Origin: Nostocales cyanobacterium LEGE 12452
GTDB taxonomy: Bacteria; Cyanobacteriota; Cyanobacteriia; Cyanobacteriales; Nostocaceae
Direction of reading: 5' to 3'
Assembly (NCBI GenBank): GCA_015206945.1
Contig: JADEXV010000028.1
Span: forward strand, 1-46,664
Length of the DNA: 46,664 nt
The position numbers were made by a program, and so were the translations under genes. This document shows, piece after piece, positions 1 through 8,862 of the stretch. The notes beneath the pieces are model-generated. The model was not told where the DNA came from. It did not search any database and saw only the letters and a program-made list of their open reading frames with translations. Each line of letters opens with the position of its first letter. Positions within the stretch are counted from its first letter, which is position 1.

Positions 1-474
1 GTAAAGCTTGTAAAGAAGAGAAAAGTTGATTTTTAAGAGGTTTTTTGAGAAATTGCCAAAGTCTTTCAATTGGGTTGAGTTCAGGGGCTGATGCTGGTTG
101 AAATAGAGGAATAATATTCTCTGGCCAACAAATCTTTGAACTTGTATGAGCAGGTGCTTGATCAATCTGTAAAATAGCGTAATCACCACCTAATTGCACA
201 GATAGCCAGTCCAGGAATTGTTGAAAACACTCGCCATCCAGTTTGGGGTACTCATAAAGGAAATGATCGCAAGTCTTCGGTTCAATTGCACCATAAATCC
301 AAAAATTTTCCCGTGGCCATTTCACCTCAACAGTAGGCTTAACTCCAGAGGCAGTAATCACTTTTCCTGTAAGAGTTTTCAGTCCCACCCTCGTTTCATC
401 CTGGCACAGATAGCGAACACACTTGCCGGGTGCTAGACGTTCTTCTAAACAATTAAGAATAATTCCGAGTTTTT
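1..474 (-). CDS. IS630-family transposase, DDE catalytic frame (partial, runs off window)
   Basis: Read in the -1 frame after the slippery site, the minus strand codes for a DDE_3-type catalytic domain. The first acidic residue is in CQDETRVGL, the second in LQIDQAPAH, and the Glu is in NPIERLW. All three catalytic residues are present, so the visible part of the enzyme looks intact. The C-terminal end lies beyond position 1. There is no convincing independent start codon or ribosome site, so expression as a frameshift fusion with the upstream frame is the simplest reading. The family performs cut-and-paste transposition into TA dinucleotides. Confidence 0.8.
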
Positions 475-972
475 TTTAAATTCAGATACCAATTTCTCGT
501 CTTGCTTATGGCTTTGAGGGCGAGGCACTTTTAGCTTTGCTCCTAATCGATATCGAACCCATGCATAAACCGTTGTATACTCTATATCTTGTCCATGTTC
601 TTGCTTCAACCACTCAACTATTGCACCATAACTACTAAAGCCTTTTCCTGTTTTTAGCTCCTCCTCAAGTGCTGCGTAGTTTACCGCCGTAGGCATCGCT
701 ACGTCATCGATTTTCCGTTTTGCCCCTGGCGCTTTCTTGATTTCTAATAAGCCTGACAGTCCATCAGTTCTGTACTTCTGCAACCATCTCGTGACCGTTG
801 AAGTATCTCTTGCCAAGCGTTTTCCGATTTCTTGCTGTTCCTTTACTTGTTTTGTTTTGATCCACCACAACATCTGTAATTTTTCTTTCTGATTTCCCAA
901 GTTGGCTGTTTGGAGACGTTTTTTTAGTTCCTCTTCGCTCTCTGTAATTTCAATCTTAAACGGGCGGCTCAT
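445..972 (-). CDS. IS630-family transposase, N-terminal (HTH) reading frame
   Basis: A 175-residue frame with helix-turn-helix segments typical of the IS630 N-terminal DNA-binding region. It contains an HTH around residues 40-75 (KRLARDTSTVTRWLQKYR) and a second winged-helix segment around 105-150, followed by a basic stretch. The frame ends shortly after an A8 run (470-477 on the plus strand). There the codons AAA AAA AAC contain the heptamer A AAA AAC, a classical -1 slippage site. Shifting back one base at this point enters the DDE frame exactly, so the two frames probably make one fusion transposase. In-frame termination would give a short DNA-binding protein only. The start is ATG at 972. 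Confidence 0.85.
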   Translation of the reverse strand: MSRPFKIEITESEEELKKRLQTANLGNQKEKLQMLWWIKTKQVKEQQEIGKRLARDTSTVTRWLQKYRTDGLSGLLEIKKAPGAKRKIDDVAMPTAVNYAALEEELKTGKGFSSYGAIVEWLKQEHGQDIEYTTVYAWVRYRLGAKLKVPRPQSHKQDEKLVSEFKKNSELFLIV

Positions 973-1252
973 AGCTATTTAAACTTAGGAGTTGGCTTCT
1001 TACCATTATATGTAGCTTCATATTAAATTGGTATAAAGAGGAAACTACCATTTTTAGTAATATCTATCACAATTTCATGGCATTCATCGATTTATTTTCC
1101 CCCTATTTAGGGCTACCCATTATAGAACTCATTAGTTTCCAGATTGGTAGAAATCCCTGAACAAATCTATGCCTAGTATGCTCAACCACCGAAATTGAAC
1201 AGAACTATGCAAATATATTGAAATCGGAGATCAGAAATATGTTTAGGAAGCT

Positions 1253-2893
1253 ATGTTTAGTAGGAATCATCAGTTGATTGGAATAATTAAGTTAGTCTCA
1301 TGCTTTTTAGTAATTATATGTCTTATTTTAGCGTGCTCAACCGTAAGTTCATTGACCAGTAGTTCATCCTTATTACCTCTTAGCGTCTGGTCTGCTTCAG
1401 CTATGAAGCGAATTGGAGTCACAGAAAAAGTGGGAGGTTCAACTAATATTACACTGTACCCTGCTCGTGGAGAATATGAACCATTTCAAATTGGTATTCA
1501 GGCACATGGCACCAGGCTTACTAATGTCAATGTTTCTATTTCCAATTTGAGCGGTCCAAACGATTATATTATTCCAAATAGTAACATCACGCTTTATAGA
1601 GAACATTATGTCTATGTCAACAATTCCAGCCCACACCGTGGAGGAGCTAATAAACCTTTAGATAAAGGCTGGTATGCTGATGGATTGATTCCCTTTGTAG
1701 ATCCTTTAAAAAAACGAGATATAACTGGTGCCAGTTTGGATGCTGTTCCATTTAATCTAGATACTGGCAAGAATCAGCCTATTTGGGTTGATATATTTGT
1801 GCCTCGTGATTCGCTTGCAGGTCAGTATAGGGGCACATTTACCGTTACCAGCAATCAAGGGAAAAGTACTGGTCAGATCAATTTGAGAGTATGGGACTTT
1901 GAATTACCTCTACAGCCATCACTCAGTTCCGCTTTTTTGTTTTACCGAGATCAAACTAAACAAGCATCAGAGGAAATTCTCAGGCATAAGCTTAATCCCC
2001 AATTCAATTCTAATCCCAAGCTAAACTTGGAACGGGAACTCATTGATCGATGGGGTTTGAAGTCAGTTAATTTAGGCTTTTGGAGTGGAGCCGAGCTTGG
2101 CAATTGTCGGATGTTTCAAGCCCCTTCAGTAGCGGATATTCGAGCTGAGGCTGCACTTCATCAACCAGATTTATTTAAGTATGTTTATTCCGCAGACGAA
2201 ATTAACGATTGTACAAATCTCTATGAGCCGATGAAGAGGTGGGGGCGCGCTATTCATAAAGCTGGATTTGCAAACTTGGCTGTGATGCCTCCTATCCCTG
2301 AACTCTATGATGATGGCTCGGGAACAGGTCGTTCAGCCGTTGATATTTGGGTTGTCTTACCAAGTGATTATGAAAAGTTTGCTAATAGCATCTCGCAAGT
2401 TTTGCAAAAGGGAGATCAAGTTTGGTCTTATAACTCCCTGGTGCAAGATAGTTATTCACCTAAATGGCAGATTGATTTTGCACCCCTTAATTTCAGAATT
2501 CAGCCCGGTTTTCTTAGTCAGAGTTTGGGACTAACAGGATTGTTATACTGGCGAGTTGATCTGTGGACTAGCAATCCCTGGAACGATATTCATACCTTTT
2601 TTGCTAAAAATGATAATAATCGTTTCTACCCAGGTGATGGGATGTTGGTCTACCCCAAAGAGCAAGTTGGGGTTAAAGGTGTGGTTCCGTCTATAAGGCT
2701 GAAATGGTTGAGAGAGGGCGTTGAAGACTATGAATATGTAGAGATACTGAAAAATCTAGGTCAAACTGACCGAGCATTAAAGGTTAGTAAGTTAGTTGGG
2801 CATAATTGGCAAAATTGGACACATAATCCCCAAGTCCTTGAATCAGCACGGCGTCAATTGGGTGAACAGATAGAGAGAATAAATAGGCTGTAA
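1253..2893 (+). CDS. DUF4091 / glycoside-hydrolase-like secreted lipoprotein
   Basis: A protein of 546 residues. The N-terminus is a lipoprotein signal: a hydrophobic stretch (residues 8-27) ends in a lipobox ILAC with Cys28, so the protein should be anchored outside the inner membrane. The N-terminal third carries the GEYEPFQI beta-sandwich motif seen before DUF4091 domains. The C-terminal part (GMLVYPKEQVGVKGVVPSIR..LREGVEDYEY) matches the DUF4091 hallmark, a TIM-barrel-associated region related to glycoside hydrolase families. The substrate is unknown. Lying next to a UDP-glucuronate epimerase gene, it may process an exopolysaccharide. ATG 1253 follows AGGAAG with unusually short spacing; another ATG at 1239 is out of frame. 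An alternative is a carbohydrate-binding protein without catalysis. Confidence 0.75.
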   Translation: MFSRNHQLIGIIKLVSCFLVIICLILACSTVSSLTSSSSLLPLSVWSASAMKRIGVTEKVGGSTNITLYPARGEYEPFQIGIQAHGTRLTNVNVSISNLSGPNDYIIPNSNITLYREHYVYVNNSSPHRGGANKPLDKGWYADGLIPFVDPLKKRDITGASLDAVPFNLDTGKNQPIWVDIFVPRDSLAGQYRGTFTVTSNQGKSTGQINLRVWDFELPLQPSLSSAFLFYRDQTKQASEEILRHKLNPQFNSNPKLNLERELIDRWGLKSVNLGFWSGAELGNCRMFQAPSVADIRAEAALHQPDLFKYVYSADEINDCTNLYEPMKRWGRAIHKAGFANLAVMPPIPELYDDGSGTGRSAVDIWVVLPSDYEKFANSISQVLQKGDQVWSYNSLVQDSYSPKWQIDFAPLNFRIQPGFLSQSLGLTGLLYWRVDLWTSNPWNDIHTFFAKNDNNRFYPGDGMLVYPKEQVGVKGVVPSIRLKWLREGVEDYEYVEILKNLGQTDRALKVSKLVGHNWQNWTHNPQVLESARRQLGEQIERINRL

Positions 2894-3064
2894 CTTCTGC
2901 CTAACAAAATCTTCTGCCAAAGTCATAAAATTAGACACAGTCTCCGTTGCTCTAGTATCCAAGTGCAAGCATGACAACTAATTGATACTAACTTAATGGT
3001 AGAACAAATCAAAGCAATTTACGAGCGCATACTAGCAGACAGAGTCAAGAAGAAATATAAGACT

Positions 3065-4048
3065 ATGAGTTGTATTCTAGTTACAGGTGTGGCAGGTTTC
3101 ATTGGTTTTTCCCTGTGTCAAAAACTGCTATCTAAAGGCGATACAGTTGTAGGCTTAGATAATTTAAACGATTATTATGATGTTAAACTCAAATGCGATC
3201 GGCTTCAGCAACTACAGGAAAATGAAAACTTTAGCTTTTATAAATTAAATTTAGCAGATCGAGAAGGCATAGCTAAATTATTTAGAGATCATCAGTTTGA
3301 TATTGTAGTCAACCTAGCTGCTCAAGCAGGCGTGCGCTACTCCATTCAAAATCCCCATGCTTACACAGACAGCAATCTAAGCGGTTTCATTAATATTTTG
3401 GAAGGTTGCCGTCATTCCCAAGTCAAACATCTAGTATTTGCTTCTTCAAGTTCCGTATACGGAGCCAATACTAAGATACCCTTTTCCGTAAACGACAATG
3501 TTGATCGCCCCATTAGCCTCTATGCCGCCACAAAAAAAGCTAATGAACTGATGGCATACACCTATAGTCATCTGTATTGCCTTCCAGCTACAGGACTACG
3601 CTTTTTTACAGTATATGGACCTTGGGGTCGCCCTGACATGGCTTACTATTCCTTTACAAAATCCATCTTGATAGGTGAACCAATTAACGTATTCAATTAT
3701 GGCAAGATGCAAAGAGACTTTACTTACATTGACGATATTATTGAAGGTGTGGTGAGAGTTATTGATAAAATCCCTACATCAGATTTAGATGCAAGCATTC
3801 CTCCTTACAAAATCTATAACATCGGCAATAATCGACCTGTAGAATTACTACACTTTATTGAAGTGCTAGAAAGTCATTTGGGTAAAAAAGTACAGAAAAA
3901 CTTTTTGCCAATGCAGCCGGGTGACGTTCCAATCACATATGCTGATGTTGATGATCTCGTACGAGATGTCGGGTTCAAACCGAGTACACCAATTGAAGTA
4001 GGATTAGAGAAATTTACATTGTGGTTCAAATCTTATTATGGCATTTAG
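3065..4048 (+). CDS. NAD-dependent epimerase, UDP-glucuronate 4-epimerase type
   Basis: An extended short-chain dehydrogenase/reductase of 327 residues from ATG 3065. The Rossmann nucleotide-binding motif TGVAGFIG is at residues 7-14, a Ser-rich catalytic stretch (SSSSVY) at 127-132, and the catalytic pair Tyr153/Lys157 is in YAATKK. The segment NLNDYYDVKLK after the second strand is typical of the enzymes that convert UDP-glucuronate to UDP-galacturonate for capsule or exopolysaccharide synthesis. The frame is open upstream to an ATG at 2996, but that start adds 23 polar residues before the Rossmann fold and has no ribosome site. I prefer 3065, which gives the usual MxxILVTG start. UDP-glucose 4-epimerase activity is a less likely alternative. 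Confidence 0.85.
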   Translation: MSCILVTGVAGFIGFSLCQKLLSKGDTVVGLDNLNDYYDVKLKCDRLQQLQENENFSFYKLNLADREGIAKLFRDHQFDIVVNLAAQAGVRYSIQNPHAYTDSNLSGFINILEGCRHSQVKHLVFASSSSVYGANTKIPFSVNDNVDRPISLYAATKKANELMAYTYSHLYCLPATGLRFFTVYGPWGRPDMAYYSFTKSILIGEPINVFNYGKMQRDFTYIDDIIEGVVRVIDKIPTSDLDASIPPYKIYNIGNNRPVELLHFIEVLESHLGKKVQKNFLPMQPGDVPITYADVDDLVRDVGFKPSTPIEVGLEKFTLWFKSYYGI

Positions 4049-4203
4049 TGCTTGGTAGATAAAATCATAGGGGGCAAAATGTAGCTGTCGCTAGATTTTA
4101 CATGGTTTTTATGATAGAGCCTTTGTGATCAAGTGATTCGAAGAAGTGTTGAAGCTCATGATGGCTACTTATTTGTTATATTTTAATGTGAGAAAGCAGC
4201 AAA

Positions 4204-4458
4204 ATGACACGTCGCCAATTTGCTGCTAGCATCCTTATTAACAGATTTCCAGTGGCAATCCAGCGTGCTTTTGCTAAAGTTATTACATTAAAAGAGTTTG
4301 TATCGGCAAAATATTTTGGTGTGGTCGGTGATAGTGTTACAGATGATGATAACGCGATTAAATCTGCGGTTACAGCAGTGATTAATCAAAGCCATAAGCA
4401 AGACGAGAAATTGGTATCTAAATTTAAAAAAAACTCGGAATCATTCTTGATTGTCTAG
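4204..4458 (+). pseudogene. 5' remnant of a pectate-lyase-like (right-handed beta-helix) secreted protein
   Basis: Only the first 60 or so codons are original. They start with a twin-arginine-like MTRRQF signal and include KYFGVVGDSVTDDDNAIKSAV, which matches the FGAxGDGxTDDTxAI motif that opens pectate_lyase_3/GH-type beta-helix proteins, normally several hundred residues long. At 4386 the gene runs into an internal fragment of the IS630 element. The frame then continues in the IS sequence until TAG at 4456-4458. The rest of the gene is missing. With the DUF4091 protein and the epimerase it probably belonged to a surface-polysaccharide cluster. The present 84-codon frame is unlikely to make a functional protein. 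Confidence 0.7.
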
Positions 4459-4488
4459 AAGAACATCTAGCACCCGGCAAGTGTGTTC
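4386..4488 (+). mobile_element. Internal IS630 fragment (103 bp) at a gene-gene junction
   Basis: The segment matches the reverse complement of 415-517 in the IS630 copy at the left end of the window, with five single-base differences counted by eye. It includes the A8 slippery run (4426-4433) and the start of the DDE frame, but neither end of the element. A plus-strand gene is cut on its left and a minus-strand gene on its right. This is what a deletion or recombination scar would leave, not a transposition event. Confidence 0.85.
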
Positions 4489-5014
4489 CGCCACCAAAAC
4501 TAGCTGCTAGCAATACACCCAAGCCGTAAGTTCCTGGGAATGAACCTAGCAAATCATAAAATGACGCCCAAGCAAAGTATTCCTTGCCTACCATTACCAA
4601 GGCAATGGGAAAGCCAAGATAACCAGTATTACCCAACATTGCGGCTAATATCAAGCTAGCCTGAGTTGATGGTTGGGAAACAGTCTTTCTAAAATAGGCT
4701 TGTCCTTTAATGGCTAACCAAGCTAAAAATGCTCCTAGTAAAATGGCTAGGTAAGCGATTGCAGGTGCAATCCAAATTTGCCCTGATAAACTAGATTGAC
4801 GCAAAAACGATACTATGCTTATGGGTACTCCCACCCAAAAAAGAAACAGTCCTAAACGTGTAGGAACTGTTACAGGTAGTTTGCGTCCCAGGATAAAACC
4901 TACCAGGACTAATCCTCCCAGCTTGACGTATAGTTCTAAAAGGTTTGTCAAGATTGCGCCCAAGAACCACAGATGTAAAATGCTACCTGTTACGTCTACT
5001 TTTGTCCAGTGCAA
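4489..5014 (-). pseudogene. AEC-family (auxin efflux carrier-like) transporter, 3' truncated
   Basis: A hydrophobic protein with five or so visible membrane segments, matching the N-terminal half of AEC permeases: NLLELYVKLGGLVLVGFILGR at the start and ILAAMLGNTGYLGFPIALVM around residues 120-140, the conserved mid-protein GNTGFLGxP region. Family members are about 300 residues. Here homology stops after about 175 codons, at the junction with the IS fragment at 4488, and the frame continues in IS sequence to 4424. The start is uncertain. The first in-frame initiator is TTG at 5014, but TTG at 4951 would begin with the LTNLLELY segment, closer to the usual family start. Probably not functional. 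Confidence 0.75.
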
Positions 5015-5053
5015 AATCTGTTATGGCTATTCCACAAAAACAGGAGTTTACCC

Positions 5054-5857
5054 TTGAATAAGGCAGGGTTTTCTGGAAAACCGCAAAACTCATCGAATGA
5101 CCTTGGTGATGATATTCCAGTGGCTGTACGCGATACCCCTGTTGCAGCACCTAAAATTTGGTTGCAACCCCGAATTATTTTGATTGGGGGATTTGCGGGA
5201 TTTGTCTTGCTAGCTTTAATTAGCGGTTTTTTGTTTTTCGTCACAGCACCCAAAAAAACCGCCGATTCTCAACCTTTCCCAGCTACTTCTGCTCCTGCAA
5301 CTCCAACGGCATCTAATAATTCCAGCGATACTGTGTTAGGGCATTTTCCATACCCAGAACCCCCTGAGTCAGAACTAGTAACCATCTCCGCAAATAGGGG
5401 CATTAGAATGCGAAAAACTGCTGCCCAAAAGTTTGAGGAGATGGTAGCAGCAGCCCGGAGTTCAGGTGTAATATTAGTGCCAATTTCTGCTTTTCGCTCA
5501 GTCAAAGACCAGGAGCAGTTATTTTTTGCTGTCGGTGCCCAGCGAAATCAAACGCCAGCACAACGAGCGGCTCTCAGCGCTCCTCCTGGTCATAGCGAAC
5601 ATCACACAGGTTATGCTGTGGATGTCGGAGACGGAGCAGTACCAGCAACTAATCTCCAAACAAACTTTGACAATACCAAAGCTTATCGGTGGCTGCAAGC
5701 AAATGCAGCGCGTTTTGGCTTTGAAATGTCATTTCCAAAAGATAATGCTCAAGGTGTGAGTTATGAGCCGTGGCACTGGCGTTTTGTAGGCGATCGCAAT
5801 AGTTTAGAAATGTTCTACAAAGCCAGAAACTTGAAACCCGCTAAGATATCGCCATAA
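5054..5857 (+). CDS. VanY-type D-alanyl-D-alanine carboxypeptidase (peptidase M15B), membrane-anchored
   Basis: A zinc peptidase expected to trim D-Ala from peptidoglycan stem peptides in the periplasm. From TTG 5054 the protein has 267 residues. A cytoplasmic N-terminus is followed by one membrane segment (about 38-62) and a Pro/Ala/Thr-rich linker, then the M15 domain. Metal and catalytic motifs are intact: SEHHTGYAVD with Ser181, His183 and Asp190, and EPWHW with Glu238 and His241. The TTG start is chosen because AGGAG lies 6-7 bases upstream (5042-5047). The frame is also open from GTG 5009, which lacks a ribosome site. The gene is divergent from the truncated AEC gene. Confidence 0.85.
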   Translation: MNKAGFSGKPQNSSNDLGDDIPVAVRDTPVAAPKIWLQPRIILIGGFAGFVLLALISGFLFFVTAPKKTADSQPFPATSAPATPTASNNSSDTVLGHFPYPEPPESELVTISANRGIRMRKTAAQKFEEMVAAARSSGVILVPISAFRSVKDQEQLFFAVGAQRNQTPAQRAALSAPPGHSEHHTGYAVDVGDGAVPATNLQTNFDNTKAYRWLQANAARFGFEMSFPKDNAQGVSYEPWHWRFVGDRNSLEMFYKARNLKPAKISP

Positions 5858-5901
5858 AAGACAGCAGACAGGAGTCAGGAGTAATTGGTTTTAACCCCTT
5901 T

Positions 5902-6951
5902 TTACTCCCTTTCCCCTAGTGGAGGCTGAAGCACCACTTCTTTAAGGGCTGGACAATAATATCCAGAGATTTCTTTAGCGATCGCATCTGGTCGAGAAAT
6001 TTTATCGAGATTGCAAAGTAAAATCACGGTAATTTTGTCATCAATAAAGCGGGTAATGTTACTTGCGAATCCTAAAATTGAACCATTATGACCAACTACT
6101 CGGCGATCGCCATAATTCAATACCCACCAACCTAAACCTGCAACATATCTTAATTTTTCCCAATCATCGCCCTGATTGGAAAAATGAGGAGTCCACATCA
6201 AATCAAGGGTTGATTGCTTTAGTAGAGTTGCACCACAAAGCGCCTGTTCCCACTTCACCATATCTTTTACACTGGAAAGTTGACCTCCGGCAGAATAGGT
6301 AACAGAAGGACTGTAGTAAGGTTTGTTAACAAGCTTACTGTTTGGCAACCGATAGCCAGCAGCCCGGTGTGGCACTATATCACTGGGATTATTCATCACG
6401 GTTGCGTTCATTCCCAAAGGAGCAAAAATGCGATCGCGCAAGAAATCTCCATAAGATTGTCCAGTTACCTTTTCTAGGAGCAAACCCAGTAGATAGTAAC
6501 CTGTGTTGTCATAGGCGCTAAACTCACCCGGTTGGAACTTGAGGGGTAGGTGAGTAACTAGAGCCAAAATTTCAGATTTAGATAAATCAAGATGAGTAAT
6601 TTCCCAGTAGTTTGGGGCATCGGTATAACTAGGAATTCCAGACTGATGGGATAGAATATGCCCGATTGTGACATTTTGCCACGTTAGGGGTAGATGATCG
6701 AGATAGTTTGCGCTCGCATCATCTAGCGAAATTACCCCTTGTTCCACCAGCATCATTACGGCTGTAGCGGTGAAAGTTTTACCGACAGACGCAATTTCAT
6801 AAATTGTGTGTTCAGTAGCTGGAACAGAATGTTCAATATTCGCCAGTCCATAGCCCTTAACTAAAACAGGCTCACCTTCCTGCGCCACTGCAACAGAAAG
6901 CCCCGGAATCTGGTTTTTAGTCATTACAGATCGGATATAGTCGTCAATCAT
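5902..6951 (-). CDS. Serine hydrolase, class C beta-lactamase-like
   Basis: A protein of 349 residues of the beta-lactamase/penicillin-binding-protein-like family. The nucleophile motif SVGK is at Ser55-Lys58, the second motif YDN at Tyr147-Asn149, and a third-box equivalent HNG (VGHNGSILG) lies near residue 280. No signal peptide is visible: the protein begins MIDDYIRSVMTKNQIPGLSVAVAQ, directly in the first helix of the domain, so it is probably cytoplasmic. Such proteins act as esterases, D-peptidases or beta-lactamases, and the substrate cannot be told from sequence. It is convergent with the VanY gene, and only about 45 bases separate the two stops. Confidence 0.85.
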   Translation of the reverse strand: MIDDYIRSVMTKNQIPGLSVAVAQEGEPVLVKGYGLANIEHSVPATEHTIYEIASVGKTFTATAVMMLVEQGVISLDDASANYLDHLPLTWQNVTIGHILSHQSGIPSYTDAPNYWEITHLDLSKSEILALVTHLPLKFQPGEFSAYDNTGYYLLGLLLEKVTGQSYGDFLRDRIFAPLGMNATVMNNPSDIVPHRAAGYRLPNSKLVNKPYYSPSVTYSAGGQLSSVKDMVKWEQALCGATLLKQSTLDLMWTPHFSNQGDDWEKLRYVAGLGWWVLNYGDRRVVGHNGSILGFASNITRFIDDKITVILLCNLDKISRPDAIAKEISGYYCPALKEVVLQPPLGERE

Positions 6952-7029
6952 AATTGACCTGATTTTTGTTTGGTGATGGGGAGATGAGGGCAGAGGATAT
7001 AATCAACGTCCAATGCCCCATATCTAGCT

Positions 7030-8862
7030 TCATCTGCTATTTCCTGGATTTTCAGGCGCTGGTTTCTGATACTTACCTGGATACTTGCGCTGAAAATATT
7101 CTTCCATAATTTGTAAGATCATCGGCGCAGCAATGCTACCACCACCGCCACCAGAATGTTCAGCAAATGCCACAATTACAACTTCTGGCTGTTCAGCAGG
7201 TGCATAAGCTCCAAACCAAGCGTGATTTTGCTTAACACGCCCTTTCCACGCTTCAGCAGTGCCACTCTTACCAGCCACTAGAGGAACTGTTGGCTGCTTC
7301 AAAGCTTTACCCGTACCTTCTGCTACTACTTTCCGTAGTCCCTGACGGAGAACACTTATGGTTGTTGGCTTCATATTTAAAGATTCTCGCCAGCTTTTTG
7401 CTTCTTCATTGTCTTTAAGCAAATGTGGCTGGACTCGGTAGCCACCATTAGCAGGCACGGCAAACATAATGGCGACTTGTAAAGGTGTAGTTTGTAAAGC
7501 ACCTTGACCAATTGACATATTAATGCTGTCACCTACAGTCCAAGGTATCTTCCAAGTTTTCTGCTTCCATGCCTCATCTGGTACTAAACCTTTTGCCTCT
7601 TCGTTGCCAAACTCAAAGCCAGTTCTTTTACCAAATCCATACTTGCGAGTCCACTCAATTAAAGTTGGGCCGCCAACTCCGCGACCAATTTGATAGAAGA
7701 AGGTATCACTACTCCACTGTAATGCTCCGACAAAACCCAATGGCCCGAACCCGGCGTGATTCCATTCACCAAATCGGGTGCCCCCAAAAGTTAAGGAACC
7801 GTAGGTTTGCAGGACTGTATTAGGAGAAAATTTACCTGATTCTAGACCGGCTGTGGTGGTGACAATTTTGAAGGTGCTAGCGGGTGGAAAGGCACTGAGA
7901 GCGCGATTCACCAAGGGATGATCTGCACCTTGGACAAATTCCCAATCTTTTTGGGTAAGTTTCTGTTTCGAGAAAATATTTGGGTCAAAGGTGGGATGAG
8001 ATACCATTGCTAAAACAGCACCGTTCTTGGGGTCAAGAGCCACGATCGCACCGTCGCGATCGCCTAAAGCTTTTTCTGCTGTCTTTTGCATATTTAAATC
8101 TATGGTCAAGTGCAAATCGTTACCAGCTTTTGCTTGTTTCTCACCCAAAACCCGGAGCGGGCGACCTGCACCATCAACTTCTACTTGCTGACCACCCCAT
8201 TCACCCCGCAGACTTTTCTCATAAGCTTTTTCAACTCCCATTTGACCAATCACATCACCCAATCTGTAACCTTCCTGCTTCTTTTCTTTTAACTGCTCGG
8301 CGGTCAGTTCTCGCGTATAACCTAATACATGAGCTAATTCCTTGCCGTGGGGATAATAGCGAACCGCCTCTGTAGAGATTTCCACGTCTTGAAGTTCGGC
8401 TTGATACTCCTTCAATGCTGTGATTTGCGCCTCGTTCAAGTCACGAGCGACCCGAATCAGTGAAGAAGAGTTAGCACCTGCCTCTTCTAATTTCTTTTCC
8501 ATCTCTTCTTGGGTAACTTCGAGAATTTGAGATAGACGTGCTCCCACAACTGGCCATGCTGGCTTGGTATGTGCCATCGGCCACAAATATACAGAGCGAG
8601 GATAGCGAGTACTGGCTAAAAGTTTGCCATTGCGGTCAAAGATGTTGCCTCGTTCTGGTTGTTTGGGGATCATCCGAATTCGATTTGACTCGGCTCGTTT
8701 TCGGTGGCTTGCTCCTTCAGTAATTTGTAAGTATGCCAAACGAACACTGATACCAGTCATCATCAGTAGAGTAAATACAATTAAAAATATCGGCTGGAAA
8801 CTCCTTCCAACTGTACGTGTATTTTTTTGTCCGCCAAGTGGAGATGGATTCAATAAACTCAT
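7030..8862 (-). CDS. mrdA: Penicillin-binding protein 2 (peptidoglycan D,D-transpeptidase)
   Basis: A class B penicillin-binding protein of 610 residues, the usual length for PBP2. It has a short cytoplasmic tail, one membrane anchor (about 27-48), the PBP dimer/pedestal region (NRIRMIPKQPERGNIFDRNG) and a transpeptidase domain. Active-site motifs are all present: STFK with Ser329, SSD at 384-386 and KSGT at 532-535. The enzyme cross-links peptidoglycan for lateral wall growth together with RodA and MreBCD. Those genes are not adjacent here, although in many bacteria they are. No good ribosome site precedes ATG 8862. The gene is divergent from potA across a 393-bp spacer. Confidence 0.93.
   Translation of the reverse strand: MSLLNPSPLGGQKNTRTVGRSFQPIFLIVFTLLMMTGISVRLAYLQITEGASHRKRAESNRIRMIPKQPERGNIFDRNGKLLASTRYPRSVYLWPMAHTKPAWPVVGARLSQILEVTQEEMEKKLEEAGANSSSLIRVARDLNEAQITALKEYQAELQDVEISTEAVRYYPHGKELAHVLGYTRELTAEQLKEKKQEGYRLGDVIGQMGVEKAYEKSLRGEWGGQQVEVDGAGRPLRVLGEKQAKAGNDLHLTIDLNMQKTAEKALGDRDGAIVALDPKNGAVLAMVSHPTFDPNIFSKQKLTQKDWEFVQGADHPLVNRALSAFPPASTFKIVTTTAGLESGKFSPNTVLQTYGSLTFGGTRFGEWNHAGFGPLGFVGALQWSSDTFFYQIGRGVGGPTLIEWTRKYGFGKRTGFEFGNEEAKGLVPDEAWKQKTWKIPWTVGDSINMSIGQGALQTTPLQVAIMFAVPANGGYRVQPHLLKDNEEAKSWRESLNMKPTTISVLRQGLRKVVAEGTGKALKQPTVPLVAGKSGTAEAWKGRVKQNHAWFGAYAPAEQPEVVIVAFAEHSGGGGGSIAAPMILQIMEEYFQRKYPGKYQKPAPENPGNSR

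Larger units (their letters stand above)
1..972 (-). mobile_element. IS630-family insertion sequence, partial (right part in window)
   Basis: Two overlapping frames on the minus strand encode the two halves of an IS630-type transposase, an N-terminal helix-turn-helix half and a DDE half joined by a slippery A run. The far end of the element lies outside the window, so terminal inverted repeats and the TA target duplication cannot be checked. The upstream end should lie somewhere beyond the start codon at 972, but I could not place it. A 103-bp fragment of the same element recurs at 4386-4488, so the family is present more than once. Confidence 0.85.

Noticed and set aside
2996-3064. 23-codon N-terminal extension of the epimerase
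   Set aside because: No ribosome site and extra residues before the Rossmann strand that the family does not have; kept only as an alternative.
7980-8375. 131-codon plus-strand frame
   Set aside because: Antisense to penicillin-binding protein 2 and rich in His/Leu/Arg as expected of a shadow frame.
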